From the NCBI RefSeq assembly GCF_002304005.1, contig NZ_MRCQ01000017.1, positions 36,590 to 100,589 on the forward strand: a stretch of DNA of 64,000 bases, read 5' to 3'. Made by a program: the position numbers and the translations under genes. Below are positions 16,372 through 24,689 of the stretch, piece after piece. The stretch comes from Flavobacterium sp. ACN6. Its GTDB lineage: Bacteria > Bacteroidota > Bacteroidia > Flavobacteriales > Flavobacteriaceae. The notes under the pieces were generated by a model, which saw only the letters and a program-made list of their open reading frames with translations, did not search any database and was not told where the DNA came from. Position 1 is the first letter of the stretch. Each line of letters opens with the position of its first letter.

Positions 16372-17949
16372 TTATTTCTTCGGGTTCAAAATTGTTTTAA
16401 TCATGGCGTCATCTTTCAAGATCACATCATAATAATACAATTCTCCATATAATTGTCTTGCAAATTCGGCAGTAATGTAACGATTTACAAGTGGTTTGGT
16501 TTTGTCTAATTTTAAATCCAAGCCCGTCATCAAAATATAGTTTTTGAATTTTTTAAAATAGACATCCGAGGTTTTCATTTTATTTAAAAAATCAGCAAAA
16601 CTAAGACCTGCAAAAGCATTTCTATTTTTATCTAATTCTTCAAAAACAAAATGTCCTACAATTCCGGTTTGCAATAGATAAGCCACATTTTCATTTCCAT
16701 GCTCTGCTTCCATCGGAACAAAAACATCAGGAACTATTCCGCCGCCACCGTAAACAATTTTACCTTTTGGGGTTTTGAATTTTAAAGAATCGGCTACTTT
16801 TATACTGTCTCTTGCGTACAATTCTCCTGTAGCAATTCTAGATTCTGATTCTTTGAAATATTCATCGTTTCCTTTTTTATAAGGTTTCTGAATAGATCTT
16901 CCCGTTGGTGTGTAATAACGTGCAACTGTTAACCTTACCGCAGATCCGTCATTAAAATCCATTTCACGCTGCACCAAACCTTTTCCAAAAGAGCGTCGTC
17001 CTACAATTGTGCCTCGATCACTATCTTGGATAGCTCCAGCCAAAATTTCACTTGCAGAAGCGCTGTTTTCATTAATTAAAACATAAACTTTTCCAGTTTC
17101 AAAACTGCCTGCTTTTGTCGCATATGTTTTTTCGGTTGAACCATTTTTACTTTTGGTAAAAACAATTAACTGTTTGTCTTTTAAAAATTCATCGGCAATT
17201 GCAATAGCTTCTTCCATGTACCCGCCTCCATTATCACGAAGATCGATCACAAGCGATTGAATTCCTTTTTGTTTTAATCTTGTTAAGCCTGTTTTAAATT
17301 CATTAAAAGTAGTTTCAGCAAAACGGTTTATTTTAATATAACCAATATTATTTCCAATCATTAAAGAAGCATCAACACTCTTAATTGGAATTATATCTCG
17401 TTTTACTTTAAACTTTAATTTCTTTTGTTCCGATTTTCTAAAAACCGTCAATTCGATTTCTGAACCCTGCAAACCTTTTAGTTTCGAAAATAAACTATCC
17501 GAAGGTAATTTTCTTCCATATAGTTTAGTTTTTCCAGCAAACAAAATTCGATCTCCAGATTTTAATCCAGCTTTCGCTGAAGGTCCGTTTTCAATTGGTT
17601 TTATAATCGCAACCGAATCTTTATACATATAAAAATTGATTCCAATTCCAACAAAATCACCTTTCATACTTTCAGCAACTTCTGCCTGTTCGCTTGGCGG
17701 AATATAAACAGAATGTGGATCTAATTTGGAAAGAATATTATCGACTGTAAGATTTACAATCGAATCTGTATTGATGCTGTCAACATATTCGTTATTGATG
17801 AAATCAATTAGTTTATTAAGTTTGGTTTTAGAGTAATTTTTAGCCAAGAGCTGATCATCCGCAGGAGCATTCATAAAGCTTCCTGCGACCGTTCCCAGAG
17901 CAAAAGCCGCTCCGATTACTATTGGCAAATATTTTGGATTAAATTTCAT
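16372..17949 (-). CDS. S41 family C-terminal processing peptidase
   Basis: The 525-residue protease has an N-terminal membrane anchor or signal (PIVIGAAFALGTVAGSF), a PDZ domain (about 85-180, with GIGINFYM and GPSAKAGLKSGDRIL) and the S41 catalytic core. The expected Ser-Lys dyad is Ser298 in NENSASASE and Lys323 in RRSFGKG, spaced 25 residues as in Prc. It should cut unstructured C-termini of periplasmic or envelope proteins. Its ATG overlaps the stop of the dCMP deaminase gene (TAATG), so the HupE, deaminase and protease genes form an operon. Confidence 0.92.
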   Translation of the reverse strand: MKFNPKYLPIVIGAAFALGTVAGSFMNAPADDQLLAKNYSKTKLNKLIDFINNEYVDSINTDSIVNLTVDNILSKLDPHSVYIPPSEQAEVAESMKGDFVGIGINFYMYKDSVAIIKPIENGPSAKAGLKSGDRILFAGKTKLYGRKLPSDSLFSKLKGLQGSEIELTVFRKSEQKKLKFKVKRDIIPIKSVDASLMIGNNIGYIKINRFAETTFNEFKTGLTRLKQKGIQSLVIDLRDNGGGYMEEAIAIADEFLKDKQLIVFTKSKNGSTEKTYATKAGSFETGKVYVLINENSASASEILAGAIQDSDRGTIVGRRSFGKGLVQREMDFNDGSAVRLTVARYYTPTGRSIQKPYKKGNDEYFKESESRIATGELYARDSIKVADSLKFKTPKGKIVYGGGGIVPDVFVPMEAEHGNENVAYLLQTGIVGHFVFEELDKNRNAFAGLSFADFLNKMKTSDVYFKKFKNYILMTGLDLKLDKTKPLVNRYITAEFARQLYGELYYYDVILKDDAMIKTILNPKK

Positions 17950-18380
17950 TACTCTTCTAAAACAGGAATATGTTCGACTTCGATACCTGCTTTTATTAAA
18001 AATTGAATTCCAGAATCATCACGATATCCATCTTTGTACACCACTCTCCTAATTCCCGATTGGTGTATTAATTTACTGCATTCTTTGCAAGGTGAAAGCG
18101 TTATATATAAGGTTGCACCTTCACATGACTGTGTTGATCTTGCTACTTTTAAAATCGCATTTGCTTCGGCATGTAATACATCCCAGCGCGTTAATCCGTC
18201 TTCGTCTTCACAGCAATTTTCAAATCCAGATGGTGTTCCGTTGTAACCATCAGAAATAATCATTCTGTCTTTTACAATGATAGCTCCAACTTGTTTTCGT
18301 TTGCAATATGATAAAAGGCTCCATTCTTTAGCGATTCGCAAATAGGCTTTATCGTATTTATTTAATTTTTTTACTTCCAT
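17949..18380 (-). CDS. dCMP deaminase
   Basis: The 143-residue zinc enzyme of the cytidine/deoxycytidylate deaminase family has HAEANAI (zinc His and catalytic Glu) and PCKECS (two zinc Cys), plus NGTPSGFENC, typical of dCMP deaminase (ComEB-like). It converts dCMP to dUMP and so supplies thymidylate synthesis. Its length is normal. It is flanked by the HupE gene 5 nt upstream and the protease with a 1-nt overlap, so the operon joins unrelated functions, as is common in Bacteroidota. Confidence 0.93.
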   Translation of the reverse strand: MEVKKLNKYDKAYLRIAKEWSLLSYCKRKQVGAIIVKDRMIISDGYNGTPSGFENCCEDEDGLTRWDVLHAEANAILKVARSTQSCEGATLYITLSPCKECSKLIHQSGIRRVVYKDGYRDDSGIQFLIKAGIEVEHIPVLEE

Positions 18381-18385
18381 TTATT

Positions 18386-18979
18386 TTATCTGTTCCAAAT
18401 TGGACTTTCAATGATCATCGGAATTACAACTCCGATAATGAAAGCCGACATTACAAGTGCCCAATCGCGTTTTGAAAAACGAAAAACCGTCTGCACTATG
18501 TATGAAATTACCAATACAACAAAAACTACTACAAGCTGTGCAGCTTCAATTCCTAAGGCAAACTCTCCCAAAGGTAATAATTTTGAGGTTGCAGACCCGC
18601 CTAATATTGTTTTGAAATAATTAGAGAAGCCTAAACCATGAATAATACCAAAGAATAAAGTTATAAAAAACACCAAATTTGCTCCATCATTTTTTGAATT
18701 CTTTCCCGCTGTAAACAGATGATAAAGAGCCGTAATCAAAATTGTAATCGGGATAAGAAATTCTACAAGATTTACATTCATTTTAATTACTCCGAAAACC
18801 GATAAAATTAAAGCCAATGTATGACCGATTGTAAATATGGAAACTAAAACAAAAATTCTTTTCCAGTCTTTAAATAAATACGGAACAGTTAGGGCGATTA
18901 AAAAAAGAACGTGATCGTAAGCGTTAATATCTAAAACGTGTTTTAATCCTATTTGAAAATAAATCCAAAATTGTGACAT
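18386..18979 (-). CDS. HupE/UreJ family membrane protein
   Basis: The 197-residue protein has six or seven membrane helices and the family motif GLKHVLDINAYDHVLFLIAL with FTIGHTLALIL and LFFGIIHGLGFSNY, whose His residues are likely metal ligands. HupE/UreJ proteins are linked to nickel or cobalt uptake in hydrogenase and urease systems; no such genes are near, so the metal is unknown here. It is the first gene of an operon with the deaminase and protease. Confidence 0.88.
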   Translation of the reverse strand: MSQFWIYFQIGLKHVLDINAYDHVLFLIALTVPYLFKDWKRIFVLVSIFTIGHTLALILSVFGVIKMNVNLVEFLIPITILITALYHLFTAGKNSKNDGANLVFFITLFFGIIHGLGFSNYFKTILGGSATSKLLPLGEFALGIEAAQLVVVFVVLVISYIVQTVFRFSKRDWALVMSAFIIGVVIPMIIESPIWNR

Positions 18980-19146
18980 AGGTGTTGTATAATTAAATAA
19001 TTAGGGGTTGTAAACTTACGATTAATTTTCAAAATTAAAGATTTAAGCCTCTAAATCCTGCAATAAAAAAAGTTAAATTTTATGAGAAATTTAAAATCAA
19101 TAATTTAAAAATAGGCTATATTTGTTTAATAAAAACCGATTTAATT

Positions 19147-19578
19147 ATGCCATTTTCAGAATTATTTGATAACGAATTCAAACAAAGAAACAGAGGTCAT
19201 TTCTCTGCAATTGTGCGTGTTGCTTTTGCAGACGGAAAAATAAGCAAAGAAGAACAAGAGTTTTTGGACAAACTTGCTTCTACATTACAAATTTCAGAAG
19301 ACGAATACAAAGAGATTCTTGCTGACCCTTGGAAACACCCAATAAACCCACCTTATTTATATACACAACGTTTAGAGCGTTTATATGATTTAGCAAGAAT
19401 GGTTCACGTAGACCATCATTTAGGAGACCAGCAGGAAATTATGTTAACTCGTATGGGATTAGCATTAGGATTTACTCCAGGAAACGTAAATTATATCGTG
19501 AGAAAAGCATTGTCTTTAGTGGATAAAAAAGTAGACTTAGATACTTTCCTTTTCGAAATGGAGAATATGAATAAATAG
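19147..19578 (+). CDS. TerB-family protein
   Basis: The 143-residue helical protein shows the TerB signature: VRVAFADGKISKEEQEFLDKLASTL, an acidic loop that can bind divalent metal, and MVHVDHHLGDQQEIMLTRMGLALGF in a second repeat. TerB-like proteins are cytosolic and implicated in tellurite or metal stress, but most lone copies have no known role. TATATTTG at 19115-19122 matches the -7 promoter element about 25 nt upstream. It faces fbp across a bidirectional terminator. Confidence 0.85.
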   Translation: MPFSELFDNEFKQRNRGHFSAIVRVAFADGKISKEEQEFLDKLASTLQISEDEYKEILADPWKHPINPPYLYTQRLERLYDLARMVHVDHHLGDQQEIMLTRMGLALGFTPGNVNYIVRKALSLVDKKVDLDTFLFEMENMNK

Positions 19579-19712
19579 TATTCAGTTTACAGTCGCAGTT
19601 TGCAGTGACAGTGGAACTTCAAAAAATAACCCGACCGTTTTATAAACGTATCGGGTTTTATTTTTTAATCTCAGTATAAAACTGAAAACTGAGACTGAGA
19701 CTGAATACTATA
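19578..19712. repeat. Nested inverted repeat of 'CAGTCTCAGTTTTCAGT' type
   Basis: TAGTATTCAGTTTACAGTCG on the left and GACTGAGACTGAATACTA on the right are inverted copies enclosing the terminator at 19621-19666. The same words (CTGTGACTGAAAACTGCGAC) form a hairpin at 45977-46050. Confidence 0.55.
19621..19666. terminator. Bidirectional terminator between TerB gene and fbp
   Basis: AATAACCCGA and TCGGGTTTTATT pair, with an inner CGTTT/AAACG stem and A/T runs at both ends. It lies between two convergent genes. Confidence 0.8.
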
Positions 19713-20715
19713 AAACAGCCCCCATAAACTCCTCTGCTTTTTCTACCATATTATAGCTTCCGCAGAAAAAAGGAACTCTTTGGTGTAATTCAGTTGGCTG
19801 GATTTCCATAATTCTTCCAAAGCCGTCTGTTGCTTTTCCTCCTGCTTGTTCTGCAAGAAACGCCATTGGATTACATTCGTACAACAAACGTAATTTTCCT
19901 TTTGGTGCTTTTGAACTTGTTGGATAAATATAGACACCGCCTTTAATCATATTTCGATGAAAATCGGCAACTAAGCTTCCTATATATCTAGAGGTATAAG
20001 GTCTGTCGCCTTCTTCTCTCTGACAATATTTAATATAATTTTTTACTCCCTGCGGAAAATGAACATAATTTCCCTCGTTCACCGAATAAATATGTCCGTC
20101 TTTTGGAAACTGCATATTTGGATGTGAAAGGTAAAATGTACCAATCGCCGGATTTAGTGTAAAACCATTTACACCATAACCAGTTGTGTAAACCAACATA
20201 GTCGAAGTTCCATAAATTACATAGCCTGCTGCAACTTGATTGATTCCCGGTTGTAAAAAATCCTCGCTTGTTACCGGAGTTCCAATTGGAGTTACTCTTC
20301 TGAAAACAGAAAAAATAGTTCCTACCGAAACATTTACATCAATGTTTGAAGATCCGTCAAGCGGATCCATTAAGATCACGTACTTATTATTATGACAGTT
20401 GTCGCTCCCCTTAACTGTAATAAATTCGTCGTTTTCTTCAGAAGCAATACCACAGACAATCTCACGGTTTATTAACGTCTGGATAAATACTTCGTTTGCA
20501 TAGACATCTAATTTTTGCTGGTCTTCTCCTTGAATATTCTGCTCGCCTGCGGCGCCGATAATATCCACTAAACCTGCTTGATTTACTTTGTGATTGACAA
20601 CCTTTGCAGCCAATCTAATAGAGTTGATAATTCGGGAAAGCTCCCCCGACGAATACTGAAATGCTTTTTGGTTCTCAATAATAAACTCTCCCAGTGTTTT
20701 ATTGCGTTCTTCCAT
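19708..20715 (-). CDS. fbp: Fructose-1,6-bisphosphatase class I
   Basis: The 335-residue enzyme hydrolyses fructose 1,6-bisphosphate in gluconeogenesis. The metal-binding motif MDPLDGSSNIDVNVSVGTIFSVF is split here into MDPLDGSSNID and VGTIFSVF, around residue 115, and the substrate region YIGSLVADFHRNMIKGG and KGKLRLLYECNPMAFL are typical of class I enzymes. The N-terminal allosteric segment (MEERNKTLGEFI) is present. It is transcribed towards the TerB gene. Confidence 0.96.
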   Translation of the reverse strand: MEERNKTLGEFIIENQKAFQYSSGELSRIINSIRLAAKVVNHKVNQAGLVDIIGAAGEQNIQGEDQQKLDVYANEVFIQTLINREIVCGIASEENDEFITVKGSDNCHNNKYVILMDPLDGSSNIDVNVSVGTIFSVFRRVTPIGTPVTSEDFLQPGINQVAAGYVIYGTSTMLVYTTGYGVNGFTLNPAIGTFYLSHPNMQFPKDGHIYSVNEGNYVHFPQGVKNYIKYCQREEGDRPYTSRYIGSLVADFHRNMIKGGVYIYPTSSKAPKGKLRLLYECNPMAFLAEQAGGKATDGFGRIMEIQPTELHQRVPFFCGSYNMVEKAEEFMGAVL

Positions 20716-20787
20716 TGCTAAATCGTTATAGTTTTAATTTTAAGTCACAAATATCGCTTATTTTGTGAGAATGATTTAAAAATTATT

Positions 20788-20815
20788 TTGTTAGTTTGCT
20801 ACTATTGTATATTTG
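20788..20815 (+). promoter_or_regulatory. Promoter, TTG-N17-TATATTTG
   Basis: TTG at 20788-20790 and TATATTTG at 20808-20815 are a full match to the Bacteroidota primary-sigma promoter. It would drive the GNAT gene with a leader of about 155 nt. The leader contains the inverted pair ATCAAAG/CTTTGAT and no recognised riboswitch. Confidence 0.55.
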
Positions 20816-20978
20816 CTAAAATTTTACATAAAGCAACAATCAAAGCTTTGTTTTCTTTGATAATATGCAGATAAAAATACGAATACAAGAAATTGCCTCA
20901 TGTATGCCTTTGTGAAAACAAATGCTGCATTAGGAAAAAGCAATACTATAAAGGACAAAAAAATAACGTTTACCAATT

Positions 20979-21464
20979 ATGAATATTAGAAAAGGAAATC
21001 CTGAGGACATGAAATCGGTGTTGGGATTAATTCAGGAGCTGGCAATATTCGAAAAAGAGCCTGAAGCGGTTGTAATTACAGAAGAGGATTTAATACATGA
21101 CGGTTTTGGCGAAAATCCATTATTTCATGTTTTTGTGGCAGAGATTGAAAACGATCAGCAAAAAGAAATTGTTGGAATTGCTTTATACTATTACCGCTAT
21201 TCGACCTGGAAAGGAAAGACAATACATCTTGAAGATTTAATTGTAAAAGAAAAGATGCGCGGCACTGGTTTGGGTTCTGCACTTTATGCCGAAATCATGA
21301 AGCAGGGAAAAAGAGACAATGTACGAAGAGTAGAATGGAATGTTTTGGACTGGAATACTCCGGCAGTAAAATTTTACGAGAATTCTGGCGCAAAAATCCT
21401 AGAAGAATGGAGGGTTGTTCAAATGGATGAAGCGGGAATTAATTCGTTCTTAGAAAAATTATAA
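20979..21464 (+). CDS. GNAT family N-acetyltransferase (SSAT/diamine-like)
   Basis: The 161-residue protein has the GNAT fold. The acetyl-CoA pyrophosphate loop reads KMRGTGLGSALYAEI near residue 90, preceded by TIHLEDLIV. The ending RVEWNVLDWNTPAVKFYENSGA is characteristic of the spermidine/thialysine acetyltransferase-like branch. The substrate is not determined by sequence. It is cytosolic and lies between fbp (divergent) and aspartate kinase (same strand). Confidence 0.88.
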   Translation: MNIRKGNPEDMKSVLGLIQELAIFEKEPEAVVITEEDLIHDGFGENPLFHVFVAEIENDQQKEIVGIALYYYRYSTWKGKTIHLEDLIVKEKMRGTGLGSALYAEIMKQGKRDNVRRVEWNVLDWNTPAVKFYENSGAKILEEWRVVQMDEAGINSFLEKL

Positions 21465-21469
21465 AAGTA

Positions 21470-21665
21470 GTGTGCCACAGATTAAAAGGTTTTTGCCACG
21501 AATTTCACGAATTTTCACTAATTAATTCGTGTCAATTTTTGAAATTAGCGGCGAACCAGAAAAGATTTAAATCCTTTTAATTGAAATAATTCGTGGCAAA
21601 AAAATTAAAAAATATTAGGTTTCGACTTGAATCTGAAATCTAAAATTAAAAAATCTAAAATTAAA
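21470..21665. repeat. Imperfect inverted repeats of 'TTGCCACGAATTTCACGAATT' type
   Basis: TTTTGCCACGAATTTCACGA near 21490 and AATTCGTGGCAAAAAAAT near 21590 are inverted. The last part (21621-21665) is AATCTGAAATCTAAAATTAAA-type word repeats running into the aspartate kinase ATG. It has the look of a REP-like element; no gene. Confidence 0.5.
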
Positions 21666-21666
21666 A

Positions 21667-22926
21667 ATGAGAGTATTTAAATTTGGTGGCGCATCTGTAA
21701 AAGATGCAGATGGAATTAAAAACGTATATGACGTTTTACAGAAAGTGGGTTATGAAGATGTGATTTTGGTGGTTTCGGCGATGGGAAAAACTACAAATGC
21801 TCTTGAAGTTGTAATCAAAAATTATTTTGAAAAATCGGCAGAATTAAATTCTTCGGTACAAGAAATTAAAAAATACCACAATCAAATATTATTAGATTTA
21901 TTTGAAGATGAAAATCATGAGGTTTTTGCAGCGGTAAATGCACAATTTGCAGAACTGGAATATTTTTTATCACATAATAAATCACCAAATTACAACTTCG
22001 TTTATGACCAAGTAGTAAGTTTTGGAGAATTGATTTCGACGAATATTCTAAGCTATTTCATGAATTTCATGGGAATTCAGACGCAATGGCTTGACGTTCG
22101 TAATTTCATCAAAACAAATGCAAACTACAGAGATGCAGAAGTAGATTGGGAAACGACGCAGCAGCTTATTAGTAAAAATGTTCCAAGAAAAACATTAAAT
22201 ATTACACAAGGATTCTTGGGTGCCGATGAGAACAATTTCACTACAACTTTAGGTCGTGAAGGTTCTGATTATACTGCGGGAATTTTTGCTTATTGTTTAA
22301 ACGCAGAAAGCGTAACAATTTGGAAAGATGTTCCTGGAGTTATGAATGCAGACCCGCGTTATTTTGAAAATGCAAGTTTGTTAAACCAAATTTCGTATCG
22401 TGAAGCAATCGAATTAGCATTTTATGGCGCAACGGTTATTCACCCAAAAACTTTACAGCCGTTACAGAAAAAAGAAATTCCATTGTACGTAAAATCTTTT
22501 ATCAATCCGTTATTGAAAGGAACTTGTGTTTCTAAAGGCGTTGATCTTGAACCGCAATATCCATGTTTTATCGTAAAAAGAGAACAACTTTTAATTTCTC
22601 TCTCCTCTATTGATTTCTCTTTCATTATGGAAGAAAACATAAGTGAGATTTTTGGATTATTCCACGAATTCAAAATCAAAGTAAACTTAATTCAAAACTC
22701 TGCGATTAGTTTTTCAGTTTGTGTGGAAGATAAATTTGGAAATTTCCCAGAATTGAATGCCATTCTTTCTAAAAAATTTAAAGTAGAATACAGCGAAAAT
22801 GTGACTTTATATACCATTCGTCACTTTACAGAAGAAGCCGCTCAAACGGTTGAAACAAACAAAGAAGTTTTATTGAAACAAGTTAGCCGTGAAACGATGC
22901 AGATTGTGACTAAAGAACTAAATTAA
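21667..22926 (+). CDS. Aspartate kinase
   Basis: The 419-residue monofunctional enzyme phosphorylates aspartate, the first step to Lys, Thr and Met. The kinase core shows the start FKFGGASVKDADGI, the nucleotide region TQGFLGADENNFTTTLGREGSDYTAG (here TTLGREGSDYTAG) and AFYGATVIHPKTLQPL. Residues about 300-419 form the C-terminal regulatory ACT-type region. It is not fused to homoserine dehydrogenase or to diaminopimelate decarboxylase. No attenuator is visible upstream, only repeats. A strong terminator follows the stop by 45 nt. Confidence 0.95.
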   Translation: MRVFKFGGASVKDADGIKNVYDVLQKVGYEDVILVVSAMGKTTNALEVVIKNYFEKSAELNSSVQEIKKYHNQILLDLFEDENHEVFAAVNAQFAELEYFLSHNKSPNYNFVYDQVVSFGELISTNILSYFMNFMGIQTQWLDVRNFIKTNANYRDAEVDWETTQQLISKNVPRKTLNITQGFLGADENNFTTTLGREGSDYTAGIFAYCLNAESVTIWKDVPGVMNADPRYFENASLLNQISYREAIELAFYGATVIHPKTLQPLQKKEIPLYVKSFINPLLKGTCVSKGVDLEPQYPCFIVKREQLLISLSSIDFSFIMEENISEIFGLFHEFKIKVNLIQNSAISFSVCVEDKFGNFPELNAILSKKFKVEYSENVTLYTIRHFTEEAAQTVETNKEVLLKQVSRETMQIVTKELN

Positions 22927-22970
22927 TTCTTTATAATCAGGTAATTATTTCAATTCAAATATATTTCAGA

Positions 22971-23000
22971 AAGGCTTCACCTAATTGTGGAGCCTTTTTT
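22971..23000. terminator. Terminator after aspartate kinase
   Basis: AAGGCTTCAC and GTGGAGCCTT form a 10-bp stem with a 6-nt loop followed by TTTT on the plus strand. Its end overlaps the stop of the convergent XRE gene. Confidence 0.85.
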
Positions 23001-23313
23001 ATTTGTTATCCCTCCTCTGTTTAAGATATTTTGCAATTTTTTTTAACTCCTTTAAACGATCATCAAACAACTCTTCTATATCTTGAGATGTCTCATCCAC
23101 TACTAAAGCATCTTCTTCTTTAAACAGTTGTTCTGGTATAATATTATAGAGATCACATATCTTCTTAATGTAATTTGCCCATGAGCTTCCTTCTCCTCTT
23201 TCCATTCTTGCATACGTAGATTGAGAAATGTGCAAATAATCTGCTACTTGTTCCTGCGACCAATTTTTAGACAAACGCAATTTTTTTAACCTATTTCCTA
23301 TAGTTATATTCAT
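22999..23313 (-). CDS. XRE-family helix-turn-helix regulator next to the peptide cluster
   Basis: The 104-residue protein starts MNITIGNRLKKLRLSKNWSQEQ. The helix-turn-helix (residues about 5-60) includes QVADYLHISQSTYARMERGE. The C-terminal half is acidic and then lysine-rich. The start at 23313 is chosen because an upstream TTG (23331) lies inside the predicted -7 promoter element and cannot be in the mRNA. It is divergent from the precursor peptide gene, with the palindrome AGTCAATTTTTGACT between them, so it probably controls the cluster and itself. Confidence 0.85.
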   Translation of the reverse strand: MNITIGNRLKKLRLSKNWSQEQVADYLHISQSTYARMERGEGSSWANYIKKICDLYNIIPEQLFKEEDALVVDETSQDIEELFDDRLKELKKIAKYLKQRRDNK

Positions 23314-23328
23314 AAACATCATTTCAAA

Positions 23329-23357
23329 CAAATATAAATATAAGAATTATTTTACAA
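23329..23357 (-). promoter_or_regulatory. Promoter of the XRE regulator, TTG-N18-TATATTTG
   Basis: On the minus strand TTG (23357-23355) and TATATTTG (23336-23329) are spaced 18 nt, a full match to the Bacteroidota promoter. Transcription would start near 23322, just upstream of the chosen ATG at 23313. Confidence 0.6.
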
Positions 23358-23380
23358 TTATGCGAATTTCGATTTTTAAT

Positions 23381-23395
23381 AGTCAATTTTTGACT
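23381..23395. promoter_or_regulatory. Candidate operator of the divergent regulator
   Basis: AGTCAATTTTTGACT is a perfect 6-bp inverted repeat with a 3-nt spacer. It lies between the two divergent promoters, just upstream of TAATTTTG (23418-23425), the -7-like element of the precursor gene. The size suits an XRE dimer. Confidence 0.5.
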
Positions 23396-23454
23396 AAGAG
23401 GTTTTTCATTTTCATTCTAATTTTGTTTGCATTATAAACATAAATTAACAAATC

Positions 23455-23694
23455 ATGCAAAAATTAAAAACAACGAAAATGAGCCTTGCTAACATTGAAG
23501 GCAAATTAACTTTAGAAGAAATGGAAAATGTTATGGCTGGAAGTGGCTTTTTGACAAGCTGTGCAGGGGCATCAGTCGGTTTAGTAATAGGATTTGCTGG
23601 ACTAGTAGCAGGTGGTGCTTCCGTTGTTGGCGCAGGAATTGGAGCAGTTGGCTTTATTTATGCTTCAGCACAATGGGGAGCAAGTTGTCGCTAA
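23455..23694 (+). CDS. Precursor peptide of a secreted, probably modified, bacteriocin-like peptide
   Basis: The 79-residue product has a leader ending in a double-glycine-type site. LTLEEMENVMAG fits the consensus position by position: Leu18 at -12, Thr19 at -11, Glu22 at -8, Met23 at -7, Val26 at -4, Ala28-Gly29 at -2/-1. Cleavage after Gly29 would release a 50-residue core, Ser30 to Arg79. The core is Gly/Ala/Val-rich, with GASVGLVIGFAGLVAGGASV and GIGAVGFIY stretches typical of membrane-active class II bacteriocins, and has Cys36 and Cys78 near its two ends, suitable for one disulfide. It leads a cluster with a peptidase-transporter, a thioredoxin-like protein and a glycosyltransferase candidate. 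Confidence 0.8.
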   Translation: MQKLKTTKMSLANIEGKLTLEEMENVMAGSGFLTSCAGASVGLVIGFAGLVAGGASVVGAGIGAVGFIYASAQWGASCR

Positions 23695-23770
23695 AAAAGA
23701 TTATTCATTAATGATTTAAAGTTTTTAGTTACAATTGTAATTAAAAACTTTAAATCTCATACCCTAAATT

Positions 23771-23968
23771 ATGAAAATAAGAAAAAACATCTTGTTGCTA
23801 TTACTCATTATAGCACTATTTTACCTAGGTCTAACTTTAAGTTGGTTATTTAAAAAGGAAGATTTTAATGATATTAAATTTTCGAATTTTAAATATTCAA
23901 TCGCTCCGTTTCTATCCTCTATAGCAATTTTTATAGGATATATAAATGAATTAAATAAAAATAAATAA
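23771..23968 (+). CDS. Small membrane protein, possible immunity protein
   Basis: The 65-residue protein has a basic N-terminus (MKIRKN), a helix at about 7-28 (ILLLLLIIALFYLGLTLSWLF) split here as ILLLLLIIALFYL, a short charged loop (KKEDFNDIKFSNFK) and a second helix at about 43-58. No family recognised. It directly follows the precursor gene by 76 nt, the place where bacteriocin immunity genes often stand, and its size fits. That role is inferred from position only. Confidence 0.6.
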   Translation: MKIRKNILLLLLIIALFYLGLTLSWLFKKEDFNDIKFSNFKYSIAPFLSSIAIFIGYINELNKNK

Positions 23969-24040
23969 TAAATTTTGACTTACTAAATATGGCTTAATTA
24001 AATAAAAGAAATTTCCACATTTGACTTAGTGCATTCATAG

Positions 24041-24670
24041 ATGAAAAACCTATTTTTAAAATATTTAATAATATCCCTAGCATTTACATTAATTTCAGAA
24101 ATAACAAACAATCTATTAAATGTTAACGGATTACTGCGTTACTTTCTTTCTGATTATCTAACTTTAAAAGAATTAAACAACTATTTTGAATTTCAGAATA
24201 AATGGCATTGGCTAACTTATTTTTTTATTCCCATAATAATTTTACTTAAAACTTCAATTATTACTTTAATACTTTATATTGGTTTATTTCTAAGTAGTAA
24301 AGATTTAAAATATAGCAAGATATGTTGCATTGTTATCAATGCAGAATTCATTTTTTTATTAGTACCCATAATTAAAACTATTTGGTTTTTATTTTTTCAA
24401 ACCAATTATTCATTGTTAGATATTCAGAATTTTTATCCTCTATCTGCATTAAATATTGTGGGTTATAAAAATTTAGAAAGCTGGTTCATTTACCCTTTTC
24501 AGATTCTCAATTTGTTTGAGCTTTCATATATTATTTTTTTAGCATTCCAAATTGGCAAATTAACTCAAACAAACACTGACTATGGGTTAAAAATAGTTCG
24601 CTCAAGTTATATTCCAGTTTTATTCTTATGGGTTGCAACAGTAATGTTTTTCACTCTTAATTACAGTTAA
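24041..24670 (+). CDS. Multi-pass membrane protein of the peptide cluster
   Basis: The 209-residue protein has about five hydrophobic helices (roughly 6-25, 52-80, 95-120, 145-172 and 185-205) and few charged loops. The segment ELNNYFEFQNKWHWLTYFFIP precedes helix two. It resembles small Yip1-like or uncharacterised membrane proteins but I cannot name a family. It lies 20 nt upstream of the thioredoxin-like gene and is clearly in the same operon. Possible roles are immunity or export assistance; there is no direct evidence. Confidence 0.65.
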   Translation: MKNLFLKYLIISLAFTLISEITNNLLNVNGLLRYFLSDYLTLKELNNYFEFQNKWHWLTYFFIPIIILLKTSIITLILYIGLFLSSKDLKYSKICCIVINAEFIFLLVPIIKTIWFLFFQTNYSLLDIQNFYPLSALNIVGYKNLESWFIYPFQILNLFELSYIIFLAFQIGKLTQTNTDYGLKIVRSSYIPVLFLWVATVMFFTLNYS

Positions 24671-24689
24671 TTTTTAAAAAAGAAGAAAA

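Noticed and set aside
18034..18246. 70-codon open frame antisense to the dCMP deaminase
   Set aside because: Shadow of the zinc-enzyme gene; no independent support.
21465..21666. Lysine or threonine attenuator/riboswitch before aspartate kinase
   Set aside because: No leader peptide rich in Lys, Thr or Met and no terminator before the ATG; the gap is CACGAATT-type repeats.
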